Shown here: piece after piece, positions 18,268-26,924 of the stretch
How positions within the stretch are numbered: the stretch's first letter is position 1
How the letters are laid out: every line of letters begins with the position of its first letter
Made by a program: the position numbers and the translations under genes
The notes under the pieces: generated by a model
The model's input: the letters and a program-made list of their open reading frames with translations, nothing else
What the model was told of the DNA's origin: nothing
Databases searched by the model: none
DNA from: JANQJA01 sp047947185
GTDB taxonomy: Bacteria; Pseudomonadota; Gammaproteobacteria; Pseudomonadales; Azotimanducaceae
NCBI GenBank assembly: GCA_047947185.1
Contig: CP170502.1
Location: forward strand, 1,178,001 to 1,242,000
Direction: 5' to 3'
Length of the DNA: 64,000 nt

Positions 18268-19458
18268 ATGATCTCCCGGCGACAGTTTCTGCTTTCCACC
18301 GCCGCGGCCTCGCTGGCCATGTCTGCACCAGGCCTCGCATTGGCCGGCAGCGCGCCTGGCCGTCCCCGCTTGCTGGTTGTCATTCTGCGAGGTGGCATGG
18401 ATGGCCTTGCAGCCCTGCCACCTTATGGAGACAGGGCCTACACCCGCACCCGGGGTGACCTGGCGCTACCGGCACCCGGTGAAGAAAACGGCATTCTGGA
18501 CCTGGATGGATTCTTCGGTTTGCATCCGCGCCTTGCTGGCCTGCACGCCCTGTATCGTGGTGGCGAACTGATAGCCTTTGCTGGCACGGCACCACCCTAC
18601 CGGGAGCGTAGCCACTTTGACGCGCAGAATGTGCTCGAATCCGGTGTTGAAGTGCCCCACGCCGCCCGGGACGGCTGGCTTTATCGTGCACTTGCAGGTG
18701 CCCCTGGCAGCGGTGACCTCGAACACCTTGCCATGGCCGTTGGACAGTCCGTCCCGCTGATCCTGCGTGGTGAAAGAAGTGTGGGTAGCTGGGCACCGGA
18801 CGGTTTACCCGACCCCGACGATGACACCATGGCGCGAGTGCTCCGGCTCTACCAGGAGGACGGGAAACTGGGGCCCAGAGTTGCCGCCATGATGGCAACC
18901 GAGGATATGATGGGTGACATGGAGATGACAGGCCGTGGGCGCGGCAGCAATCTCGCAGCTCTTGCGAGTCGTGCAGCCGAATTCCTGGTTCACGAAAATG
19001 GCCCGCAGGTTGCGGTACTGGAAAGTGGTGGCTGGGATACCCACGCCAACCAGGGCTCAGCCGGTGGCAATCTTGCCAACCGCCTGGGTGCCCTGGACGA
19101 GGTGCTGGGTGAACTCAAGGCAAAGCTGGGTGGTGCCTGGCGGCAAACCGCTGTACTGGTCGTCACCGAGTTCGGCAGAACAGTGGTCATGAATGGTACA
19201 CGGGGTACTGATCACGGCGTGGGTGGGGCTGCATTCCTGCTGGGCGGCGCCGTCAGCGGTGGCAGGGTCGTTGCCGACTGGGCCGGGCTGGCAAAAAACC
19301 AGCTGCTGGAAGGCAGGGACGTACAGCCCACCATTGACCAGCGCAGCATTTTCAAGGCTGTGCTGACAGATCATCTTGGGCTGCCCCTCGATCTGGTCAA
19401 CAGGCGCGTATTCCCATCATCCACAGGCGTACAGCCACAACGTAAACTGTTTGCATGA
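18268..19458 (+). CDS. Tat-exported DUF1501 protein
   Basis: 396 residues from the ATG at 18268, four bases after the DUF1800 stop, with GTGGAGG just upstream. The twin-arginine signal is MISRRQFLLSTAAASLAMSA and so on to ALA near residue 28. The core shows LLVVILRGGMDGLAALPPYGD, SHFDAQNVLESG and VVTEFGRTVVMNGTRGTDHG, the conserved DUF1501 blocks, related to the alkaline-phosphatase/sulfatase fold (metal-binding D/H in the last block). Exported folded, probably with a metal. Function unknown. The stop overlaps the start of the next gene (ATGA). Confidence 0.92.
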   Translation: MISRRQFLLSTAAASLAMSAPGLALAGSAPGRPRLLVVILRGGMDGLAALPPYGDRAYTRTRGDLALPAPGEENGILDLDGFFGLHPRLAGLHALYRGGELIAFAGTAPPYRERSHFDAQNVLESGVEVPHAARDGWLYRALAGAPGSGDLEHLAMAVGQSVPLILRGERSVGSWAPDGLPDPDDDTMARVLRLYQEDGKLGPRVAAMMATEDMMGDMEMTGRGRGSNLAALASRAAEFLVHENGPQVAVLESGGWDTHANQGSAGGNLANRLGALDEVLGELKAKLGGAWRQTAVLVVTEFGRTVVMNGTRGTDHGVGGAAFLLGGAVSGGRVVADWAGLAKNQLLEGRDVQPTIDQRSIFKAVLTDHLGLPLDLVNRRVFPSSTGVQPQRKLFA

Positions 19459-20537
19459 ACATGACAATCATCTCATCCAACTGGTATCTTCCCCACTATC
19501 GCGCACGGTTTGCCCGGCTCGCGAACTGGCTTTCCCTGGCTTTCACGATGGGTCTCACGAGCACCAACGCAATGGCTGACACAACAAACATAAAATTACA
19601 GCGGCTGGCCGCCAATCCACTGCTTACCACAGCTTCGTCGCCGGTGCTTGGCAACAACGTGAACGGTCCCAGCGTGATCCGTGTGCCGGACTGGATAAAA
19701 GCGCCGCTCGGCAAATACTACATGTACTTTGCGCACCACAAGGGCAAGAACATCCGCCTGGCTTACGCCAACGAAATAACCGGGCCCTGGACCGTTCATG
19801 AGCCCGGTACCCTGCAGCTTGAGGACTCGTTTTTCCCCACCGGTGTCATCCCGCTCGATGGCCTGCCGGAAGCGATACAAAAACGCGTCAGCGAGGCCCG
19901 CGCCGAAGGTGACGACCCGCTCTACACGCATATTGCCTCGCCGGATGTGGTGGTAGTACCCGAGCGCGAGGAGATTCGCCTGTATTACCATGGCATGCAA
20001 TCCAGCGGTGCACAGGCCAGCCGCGTTGCAGTTTCCTCAGACGGTATCACCTTCAGGGCACGGGAAGAGGTTATTGCACGGCCCTACTTGCGGGTCTTCA
20101 ACTGGGACAATCAGGTCTACGGCATGGCCATGCCCGGCGTCTTCTACCGGTCCCCGGATGGCCTGACAGGCTTTGAAGAAGGGCCCAGCCTGTTCAACCG
20201 GGATATGCGACACGCTGCCCTGGTGATTCGTGGCCAGACGCTTTACGTATTCTGGACCCAGGTTGGTGACGCACCTGAACAGATCCTGCTGTCCACCATA
20301 GATTTGAGTGGTGACTGGCACACCTGGCAGGCATCTCCACCTATCCCCGTACTCAAGCCCGAACATGACTGGGAAGGCGCAAACCTGCCGGTTGTGCCAT
20401 CCGTCAGGGGGGCCATAGAGGTGCCCGTGAACCAGCTTCGCGATCCCGCCATCTTCGAGGAAAACGGCAGGACCTGGCTGTTCTACTCAATCCAGGGTGA
20501 ATCCGGCATCGGAATTGCCGAAGTCAAGGGACTCTAG
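19455..20537 (+). CDS. secreted five-bladed beta-propeller protein, glycosidase-like (GH43-related fold)
   Basis: 360 residues with a 40-residue N-terminal region ending in LSLAFTMGLTSTNAMA, a likely signal peptide; the start may be later. Blades are rich in aromatic residues (YYMYFAHHKGKNIRLAYANE, ITGPWTVHEPG, DPAIFEENGRTWLFYSIQGE), a pattern of GH43/GH32/GH117-like propellers. Catalytic acids could not be assigned. It overlaps DUF1501 by four bases and ends the operon that began with the CoA transferase; why a glycan-type enzyme would go with DUF1800/1501 is unclear. Confidence 0.65.
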   Translation: MNMTIISSNWYLPHYRARFARLANWLSLAFTMGLTSTNAMADTTNIKLQRLAANPLLTTASSPVLGNNVNGPSVIRVPDWIKAPLGKYYMYFAHHKGKNIRLAYANEITGPWTVHEPGTLQLEDSFFPTGVIPLDGLPEAIQKRVSEARAEGDDPLYTHIASPDVVVVPEREEIRLYYHGMQSSGAQASRVAVSSDGITFRAREEVIARPYLRVFNWDNQVYGMAMPGVFYRSPDGLTGFEEGPSLFNRDMRHAALVIRGQTLYVFWTQVGDAPEQILLSTIDLSGDWHTWQASPPIPVLKPEHDWEGANLPVVPSVRGAIEVPVNQLRDPAIFEENGRTWLFYSIQGESGIGIAEVKGL

Positions 20538-20638
20538 TCGCAAGCAGCAATCGCCGGAAGTTTCAGCCTGGGCGGCAATTGTTGTAACATCTCTCGCTGA
20601 CGCTGCTCCGACCAACGCCCGAAGACCATGGATTGCGC

Positions 20639-21571
20639 ATGCGCGAACTTCAGAAAATCAATGAATTGTTAACACCGGCAGAACTGGCTGAGGTGACCCG
20701 CAAGAGTGACCTGCTGGGCGCCTGGATGGTCTTCTGCCAGTGGGCAGCCGTGGTTGCCATTTTCTGGATCGCCGCGATCTGGACCAATCCCCTGACGCTG
20801 GTGTTGGGTACGCTATTGCTGGGCGGCCGGCACCTCGGTTTTGGCGTCCTGAGTCACGAGTGTGGTCACAAGACCCTGTTTCGCACTCGCTGGCTCAATG
20901 AATTTGTCGCCAACTGGCTGCTTGCCCCGGCGCATTTCTCCAACAATTACGCCTACATGCGCGGTCACCTGCAACACCATCGGTTTGCGGGCACCGCCGA
21001 TGACCCCGACCTGCCCAACTATCGCGACTATCCCGTTACGCCCGAGCGCCTGCGCCGCAAGATCCGGCGCGACCTGACCGGGCAGACCGGCTGGCGCACA
21101 GTCAAGGGAATCTGGCAGAAACTCATCAATATCCACAGGTTGAACGACGAAACCCGTGGTTGCATGTTGCGCGGCCTGGCCATGAACCTCGCGCTGGCTG
21201 GCGTGCTGGTTGCGGTGGGTGAAGGTTGGCTTTACCTGATGTGGGTGGTGTCTTTTGTGTTTCTGCAGCCGCTCGTTTCACGGATCCGGCAGGTCGCGGA
21301 ACACGGCGCCGTACCCGACCTGTATGATCCTGATCCGCGCAACAACACAAGAACCGTCCACGCGAACCTGGTTGAACGCATGTTTGCCCCCCATCGTGTG
21401 AACTACCACCTGGAGCACCACATGCTCGCTTCCGTGCCGGCCTACCGCTTGAAACGCCTGCATGAAATCCTGACAGACAAGGGCTACTACGCGGGCGTGG
21501 ACTTTCCGAACGGCTATGCCGACCTGCTCCGGAAAGTCACGACCAGGTCTCCCGCACCTACGCCAGCCTAG
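20639..21571 (+). CDS. fatty acid desaturase
   Basis: 310 residues from the ATG at 20639 (a TTG two codons earlier is possible). All three histidine boxes are present: LSHECGHKTLF, RGHLQHHRFAG and NYHLEHHM. Hydrophobic stretches around VVAIFWIAAIWTN, LVLGTLLLGG and the GWLYLMWVVSFVFLQPLV region give a membrane diiron enzyme. It introduces double bonds (or hydroxyl groups) in acyl chains, needing O2 and an electron donor. Monocistronic; it ends in a small hairpin shared with the FKBP gene on the other strand. Confidence 0.93.
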   Translation: MRELQKINELLTPAELAEVTRKSDLLGAWMVFCQWAAVVAIFWIAAIWTNPLTLVLGTLLLGGRHLGFGVLSHECGHKTLFRTRWLNEFVANWLLAPAHFSNNYAYMRGHLQHHRFAGTADDPDLPNYRDYPVTPERLRRKIRRDLTGQTGWRTVKGIWQKLINIHRLNDETRGCMLRGLAMNLALAGVLVAVGEGWLYLMWVVSFVFLQPLVSRIRQVAEHGAVPDLYDPDPRNNTRTVHANLVERMFAPHRVNYHLEHHMLASVPAYRLKRLHEILTDKGYYAGVDFPNGYADLLRKVTTRSPAPTPA

Positions 21572-21585
21572 CCCGGCAACCGGGC
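21571..21585. terminator. short GC hairpin between convergent genes
   Basis: GCCCGG-CAA-CCGGGC, six base pairs with a three-base loop, starting at the desaturase stop and lying six bases from the FKBP stop. No T-run. Confidence 0.4.
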
Positions 21586-21591
21586 GTTGCC

Positions 21592-21930
21592 CTACTTGAC
21601 GGCAATCAGCTCAACTTCAAACACCAGCGTCGTGTTACCCGGGATAGGCCCGACGCCGCGCGCACCATAACCCAGTTCGGGCGGTACCACGAGGCGCCAC
21701 TTGTCACCTTCTTTCATCATCTGCAGGGCTTCCGTCCAGCCAGCGATAACGCCGTTGACCGGCAGGTCGATCGGCTCGCCCCGTTCCACTGAACTGTCAA
21801 AGACACGGCCGTCTTCAAAAGTCCCGTGATAGTGAGCCGTCACGGTATCCGTGGGTCCGGGCGTCGCCCCCTCGCCACTGACCAGTATCTCGTACCGCAA
21901 CCCCGATGCTGTTGTGATCATTTCGCTCAT
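21592..21930 (-). CDS. FKBP-type peptidyl-prolyl cis-trans isomerase
   Basis: 112 residues, a single FKBP domain and no signal peptide, so cytoplasmic. Conserved blocks: TVTAHYHGTFEDGRVFDSS, PIDLPVNGVIAGWTEALQMM, KEGDKWRLVVPPELGYGARG and IPGNTTLVFEVELI. These carry the usual pocket residues (Y, F, D, V-I, W, Y). Good ribosome site GAGGAG. Speeds prolyl isomerisation in folding proteins. Divergent from the CYP153 gene with a 115-base gap. Confidence 0.96.
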   Translation of the reverse strand: MSEMITTASGLRYEILVSGEGATPGPTDTVTAHYHGTFEDGRVFDSSVERGEPIDLPVNGVIAGWTEALQMMKEGDKWRLVVPPELGYGARGVGPIPGNTTLVFEVELIAVK

Positions 21931-22045
21931 CTTTTGCTCCTCAAAAAGTCGGACACCCTATCACACTTCCTCATCCGTGGAATTCACTTCCCGGCCCGGA
22001 ATCTGGTAATGTCACCCGGATCAGGCCAACTTTTGAGAGCAGACG

Positions 22046-23368
22046 ATGAGCGAGCAGGTAAAACAGGACATCCAGGAAGAACCACCGCGGCGCGGTTACA
22101 ACCCCTTCCTGGCACCGGATGCGCCGCCCGTGGTCACCGACCCCTATTCCATCCCCATCGAAGACATCAATGTTATTGACGGTCGCCTGTTCCAGCAGGA
22201 CATTCACTGGGATCACTTCAAGCGCCTGCGGGAGGAAGACCCGGTACACCTCAACGAGGTGCCCTACCTGGGCCGATACTGGTCGCTGACCAAGTTCGAA
22301 GACATCATGTTTGTCGACAAGAATCATGAGCTGTTCTCATCCGAGCAGGGCATCTCGCTCGGGCTCAAGGTGGGCACGGAGTCGGCACCCACCGATCTCA
22401 ACACCCAGAGTTTTATTGCCATGGACCCGCCCAAACATGACCTGCAGCGCGCCACGGTCAGCGGTGTGGTTGCACCGCCCAATCTCGCCAAAATGGAATC
22501 CATTATCCGCGAGCGTACCGCCCGGGTACTGGACGGATTGCCCGTGGGTGAGACTTTCAACTGGGTGGATCGGGTGTCAATTGAACTCACCACCCAGATG
22601 CTGGCGACCCTGTTCGATTTTCCGTTTGACGACCGCCGCAAGCTGACCCGCTGGTCCGATGTCGCGACTGCAGCCCCCGGAACCGGCATTGTCGATACCC
22701 CGGAACAGCGCCGGGAGGAACTGCTGGAATGTCTCGAATATTTCACCCGGCTCTGGAACGAACGGATCAACCAGGAGACGCCTGGCTCGGACCTGGTGTC
22801 GATGCTGGCACACGGCGAAAACACCAGGAACATGGAGCCCTATGAATTCCTGGGTAACCTGATCCTGCTGATTGTGGGGGGCAATGATACGACGCGGAAC
22901 TCGATGAGCGCCGGCGTGCTGGCCCTGAACAGGAACCCGGCTGAATACGACAAGCTGCGTGCCGACCATTCACTGATCCCGAACATGGTCAGCGAAATCA
23001 TTCGCTATCACACGCCGCTGCCATACATGCGCCGTACGGCAAACCAGGACATAGTGATTCGCGGCAAGCAGATCAAAAAAGATGACCAGGTCCTGATGTG
23101 GTATGTCTCGGGCAACCGTGATGAGGATGTGATCGACCGCCCCGACGAGTTCATCATTGATCGTCCCAAGGCCCGTCATCACCTCTCTTTTGGCTTTGGT
23201 ATCCATCGCTGTATGGGCAATCGCCTTGCTGAAATGCAACTCCGCATCGTCTGGGAAGAAATCATGAAGCGGTTCAGCAAAGTAGAAGTTGTCGGCGAGC
23301 CCGAGAGGCTGTTGTCGAGCTTTGTGCGCGGCATCACCAACCTGCCGGTTCGGGTGCATCCACTCTAG
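22046..23368 (+). CDS. cytochrome P450, CYP153-type alkane/fatty acid hydroxylase
   Basis: 440 residues, soluble. I-helix oxygen site LLIVGGNDTTRNSM (GGNDT 278-282), ExxR EIIR (317-320) and haem loop SFGFGIHRCMG with Cys389. The blocks LGRYWSLTKFEDIMFVDKNH, FIAMDPPKHDLQRATVS and WVDRVSIELTTQMLATLFDF closely follow CYP153 enzymes, which hydroxylate the terminal carbon of medium-chain alkanes and fatty acids. It needs a ferredoxin and reductase, neither of which is adjacent. Subfamily cannot be fixed without a tree. Suggests growth on hydrocarbons or lipid-like compounds. Confidence 0.88.
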   Translation: MSEQVKQDIQEEPPRRGYNPFLAPDAPPVVTDPYSIPIEDINVIDGRLFQQDIHWDHFKRLREEDPVHLNEVPYLGRYWSLTKFEDIMFVDKNHELFSSEQGISLGLKVGTESAPTDLNTQSFIAMDPPKHDLQRATVSGVVAPPNLAKMESIIRERTARVLDGLPVGETFNWVDRVSIELTTQMLATLFDFPFDDRRKLTRWSDVATAAPGTGIVDTPEQRREELLECLEYFTRLWNERINQETPGSDLVSMLAHGENTRNMEPYEFLGNLILLIVGGNDTTRNSMSAGVLALNRNPAEYDKLRADHSLIPNMVSEIIRYHTPLPYMRRTANQDIVIRGKQIKKDDQVLMWYVSGNRDEDVIDRPDEFIIDRPKARHHLSFGFGIHRCMGNRLAEMQLRIVWEEIMKRFSKVEVVGEPERLLSSFVRGITNLPVRVHPL

Positions 23369-23431
23369 CCGACGGGTGTTGCTGGGCGGGGATTGCGGAT
23401 AGCGCATAAACATCCCGACTCGTGGACTTAA

Positions 23432-23447
23432 GGGGCCGCTCGGCCCC
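23432..23447 (+). terminator. candidate terminator after the P450 gene
   Basis: GGGGCC-GCTC-GGCCCC hairpin, six base pairs, 64 bases after the P450 stop and 40 bases before the DUF2339 start. It lacks a T-run. Confidence 0.4.
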
Positions 23448-23486
23448 CAGGGTTCCGTGTAAGCTGTCACCCAAAGAAACACGCGC

Positions 23487-26090
23487 ATGGAATTTTTGCT
23501 TGTCAGCCTCGTGTTAATGCTCGCCGCCGGATCGGTCTGCGGGCTTGTTGCCGTTGCGCAGATCAGCAAACTCAAGACCAGGATTCAGCAACTGGAGCGC
23601 AGCGCCTCCAGCCGACCTGGCGAGGATGCCGCATTCGCGCCTACGCCGCCTGCTACCCGGCCCGAACTCCAGCGCCCCACATGGCGCGAGGACATCACAC
23701 CGCCTGATCATCCAACACCCGCCGAGGGTGGTAAAGAGGGTGGTAAAAAGGGTGATACCAAGCGAGGGGGTTTTCTTCCCGCCGGCCTGGTAGCCAGTCT
23801 GCAGCAGAACTGGATGGTCTGGCTGGGTGGCTTCTGCGTTGCGCTGGCGGGTATTTTCCTGGCGCGTTATTCCATCGAGGCCGGATTGCTCGGACCGAAA
23901 GCCCGGGTCAGCGGTGGTATTGCTACCGGTCTTATGCTGCACGCCGCAGCGGAGTATTTTCGTCGGCGCACCGGGGCGGCCAATCCGGCGTTCGCCGCAC
24001 TGGCCGGCGGCGGGAGTATCACGCTGTTCGCCGTCCTGCTGGCGTCACTCCACTTCTACGGTATGTTCTCCGTGCCCATTACCTTTGCGCTGCTGGCCCT
24101 CGTTGGGCTTGCCACCATGTGGCTGGCGCGCCTGCATGGACCCGCACTGGCGGCCATCGGTCTGCTTGGCGCTTTTGTTGTACCTTTGGTTGTGTCAAGC
24201 GGCAATGACAGGGCGACCGTCGCCCTGGCTTATGCGCTGGTGGTGAGCGCCAGCGCACTACTCCTGATGCGATACGTGTTTCGCCCCTGGCTCTGGTGGG
24301 GCTTCATGGCCGGGGCGCTTGGCTGGTGGTTACTGCTGCTGTTCCACCCGGATGTCAACGGCCTGCGCGGCCTTTACCTTGCCGCCCTTGCCTACATGCT
24401 GCTCGCAATACCGCATTTCGACTGGAAACTGGCCCACCGGGTGACACTCACCGGGGAAAGGTACAGTCCGCGCGTACTGCTCGCTGTCACCCAACCTGAT
24501 GCGGAGAAAGTGATTGCGCCCTCGCTGCTCCTGCTCAGCCTGGCCCTCGGCATCGCCATTGTCGCTGAACAGAATTACAGTTCCCGGCTACTGTTCTGGT
24601 TGCCCCTGTTGCTGGTCCTGTTGCGCGCCGTCCAGTTCCGGGAAAACCTTCTGCTCCTGCCAACTGTTGCGCTGGTGATGCAATTGCTGGCGTGGCTGGC
24701 AGGGCAGGTTGTCGCGGAGAATGACCGCTTTGACTTCAATACACTGACTGATGCCGAGGCCAGGACATTCCTGCCGTATCTCGGCGTGCTGGCGATCTCT
24801 ACATCCCTGCTGGCGTTACATCATCTTGCAACCTGCCGTTTCAAGGCAATCTGGAGTTCCCTCGCCGTACTTGCGCCGCTGCTCTGCCTGACCACGGGCT
24901 ACCTCCTGGCCTCTCACCTGACCGTAAGCTGGACCTGGGCCACCATTGCCTTTCTGGTGGCCATGGCCTACCTCGCCGTTGCGACGGCCGCCTTCAAACG
25001 ACAGTCTGCCGAATCACTGGTGGTATGGCTGTTTTTTGGTGGCCACTTTGCTCTCTCACTGGCCGGCGCCATGGTATTTGATGAGGCAACACTGACGCTG
25101 GTGCTGGCCGCACAGGCCATCTCAACTGCCTGGATTATCCAGCGCTTTCGGCTACCCGGACTTGGCTGGCTGCTGAAACTGCTGGTGGTTATCGTCATCA
25201 TCCGCCTCACCCTGAATCCCTGGCTTGCCAGCTATCCCGCTGATGTGCACTGGTCATTCTGGACCTATGGGGGTGCCGCGCTGTGTTGTGGCATTGCGGC
25301 CTACCTGGTTCGTGGCTATCCCCTGACAGCCCGATGGGCGGAAGGCGCCACGCTGCACCTGTTTGTCCTGTTTGTCTGGGCCGAGGTCCGGTACTGGATT
25401 CACGACGGTGAGGTGTTCCTGCGCCGCGTTACCTTCGAGGAAGTAGCCATTTACGCAACCCTGTTTGGCGCCCTCTCCGTCGTCTACTACCGGCGCAGCA
25501 TTGTCAGCCACTCGCTCGAACGGCTCTACCGGCTTTTTTCAGCGTTGCTTGGCCTTGGCGCCCTCGCGGCCTATTCGACGCTGGTGTTGTCTGTCCTGGC
25601 ATCTGCGAAGTGGGCCTGGGACGCCATCGGGCCAACACCGGTATTTAACCTGACGCTACTTGCCTTTGCCGCGCCGGTTGTACTCGGCATCATTTCTTAC
25701 GCTTACAACAATCCCCGGCAGAAGAAATTCACCGCACTGTTTACGGGTTTCAGCGCGTTTACCTATATCTCGTTCCAGATCCGCCATCTCTGGCAGGCGA
25801 CCCTCAGGTTTGATCTGCCCACCAGCAATGGCGAACTCTACACCTACTCGGCCGTCTGGCTGCTGATGTCAGTCGCGGCCATCCTCGGCGGTACACTGCG
25901 CTATGGCAAACGCTGCTACCAGGCCGGCATGCTGCTGCTGGCACTGGTGATTGGCAAACTGTTTGTGATTGATATGGCGGGGCTGGAAGGACTGCTCCGC
26001 GTTGCCTCGTTTATGGGCCTCGGGCTCAGCCTGCTGGCAATCTCCTATCTCCACACCCGGCTGGCGGACCGGCGGCGCGAATCCACCTGA
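23487..26090 (+). CDS. DUF2339 multi-spanning membrane protein
   Basis: 867 residues. An N-terminal TM (FLLVSLVLMLAAGSVCGLVA) and a short coiled coil (SKLKTRIQQLERS) are followed by a Pro-rich linker. A long run of hydrophobic helices starts at WMVWLGGFCVALAGIFLARYSIEAGLLGP, the signature region of DUF2339, followed by RVSGGIATGLMLHAAAEYFRRR. The remainder to the C-terminus is nearly all membrane (RVASFMGLGLSLLAISYL). Function unknown. Alone between the P450 and the convergent enoyl-CoA hydratase, 21 bases apart. Confidence 0.9.
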   Translation: MEFLLVSLVLMLAAGSVCGLVAVAQISKLKTRIQQLERSASSRPGEDAAFAPTPPATRPELQRPTWREDITPPDHPTPAEGGKEGGKKGDTKRGGFLPAGLVASLQQNWMVWLGGFCVALAGIFLARYSIEAGLLGPKARVSGGIATGLMLHAAAEYFRRRTGAANPAFAALAGGGSITLFAVLLASLHFYGMFSVPITFALLALVGLATMWLARLHGPALAAIGLLGAFVVPLVVSSGNDRATVALAYALVVSASALLLMRYVFRPWLWWGFMAGALGWWLLLLFHPDVNGLRGLYLAALAYMLLAIPHFDWKLAHRVTLTGERYSPRVLLAVTQPDAEKVIAPSLLLLSLALGIAIVAEQNYSSRLLFWLPLLLVLLRAVQFRENLLLLPTVALVMQLLAWLAGQVVAENDRFDFNTLTDAEARTFLPYLGVLAISTSLLALHHLATCRFKAIWSSLAVLAPLLCLTTGYLLASHLTVSWTWATIAFLVAMAYLAVATAAFKRQSAESLVVWLFFGGHFALSLAGAMVFDEATLTLVLAAQAISTAWIIQRFRLPGLGWLLKLLVVIVIIRLTLNPWLASYPADVHWSFWTYGGAALCCGIAAYLVRGYPLTARWAEGATLHLFVLFVWAEVRYWIHDGEVFLRRVTFEEVAIYATLFGALSVVYYRRSIVSHSLERLYRLFSALLGLGALAAYSTLVLSVLASAKWAWDAIGPTPVFNLTLLAFAAPVVLGIISYAYNNPRQKKFTALFTGFSAFTYISFQIRHLWQATLRFDLPTSNGELYTYSAVWLLMSVAAILGGTLRYGKRCYQAGMLLLALVIGKLFVIDMAGLEGLLRVASFMGLGLSLLAISYLHTRLADRRREST

Positions 26091-26111
26091 CCTGGCACCG
26101 GAACGGGCGTC

Positions 26112-26912
26112 TCAATCGCCGGTGAAATTCGCTGGCCGCTTCTCCAGAAAGGCATTAATGCCTTCCTGTCGGTCCTGGATTTCAACCTCCCTGATGAGCG
26201 GTGCCGCAAACTCCATAAAAGCGCGATGCTCCAGGTTGAGGCCGGTATAGATCTGGCGCTTCATGAGGCCAATCGCCTTGGTTGGCGCTTTTGCCAACCT
26301 GCCCGCCAGTTCGTCAACCTGCTGGTCGAGAATCTCTCTCGCCACACTCTGCGTGACCATACCCGCTGCCGCGGCTTCCTCACCTGTATAGGGTTTACCC
26401 AGAATCAGGAATTCCAGCGCCCGGGTCAGACCAATCGCGCGCGGCTGGAACCAGGCACAGCCCGTGACAGCATGCATCCCGCGTTCAATTACGCGCTGGT
26501 CGCGCAATTGCATGTCTGCTGCCGCAATACGGAAGTCACAGGCCATGGCAAGGTCCAGCCCCACACCAAAGGCAAAGCCGTGCATACTGGCAATGGTGGG
26601 TTTCGGAAGTTCCCGCAGGCAGGCCTGTAATTCCGCATGGGTGGGGGCATGCCGCAATGACTGCAACAGTTCGCCCGGCGCCTGCCCCATACCGCCAAGG
26701 TCATCACCGGGGCAGAAACCCGCACCCTCCCCTTTGATGACAACCACGCGAACGCTGCGGCTCTCCTCACACTGCTCCAGCGCAAAAAGGAGTTCCGCCA
26801 GCATCAGGGTGGTGATGGCGTTCCGCTTCTCCGGTCGGTTCAAGCCCAGGGTGGCAACCCCGCCCGCTTCCTGCCAGGTCACTTCTTTCATCTGGTCCAG
26901 ACTAAATGCCAT
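26112..26912 (-). CDS. enoyl-CoA hydratase/isomerase family protein
   Basis: 266 residues, crotonase fold. Blocks: VATLGLNRPEKRNAIT, VVVIKGEGAGFCPGDDLGGM (oxyanion-hole region), KPTIASMHGFAFGVGLDLAMACDFRIA and the C-terminal FLEKRPANFTGD. The usual glutamates of true hydratases are not obvious, so it may be an isomerase or another crotonase. Acts on acyl-CoA in the cytoplasm. The sulfatase gene lies upstream with a 12-base gap carrying a good ribosome site (AAGAGGAGAAGACC), so the two form an operon. Confidence 0.92.
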   Translation of the reverse strand: MAFSLDQMKEVTWQEAGGVATLGLNRPEKRNAITTLMLAELLFALEQCEESRSVRVVVIKGEGAGFCPGDDLGGMGQAPGELLQSLRHAPTHAELQACLRELPKPTIASMHGFAFGVGLDLAMACDFRIAAADMQLRDQRVIERGMHAVTGCAWFQPRAIGLTRALEFLILGKPYTGEEAAAAGMVTQSVAREILDQQVDELAGRLAKAPTKAIGLMKRQIYTGLNLEHRAFMEFAAPLIREVEIQDRQEGINAFLEKRPANFTGD

Positions 26913-26924
26913 GGTCTTCTCCTC

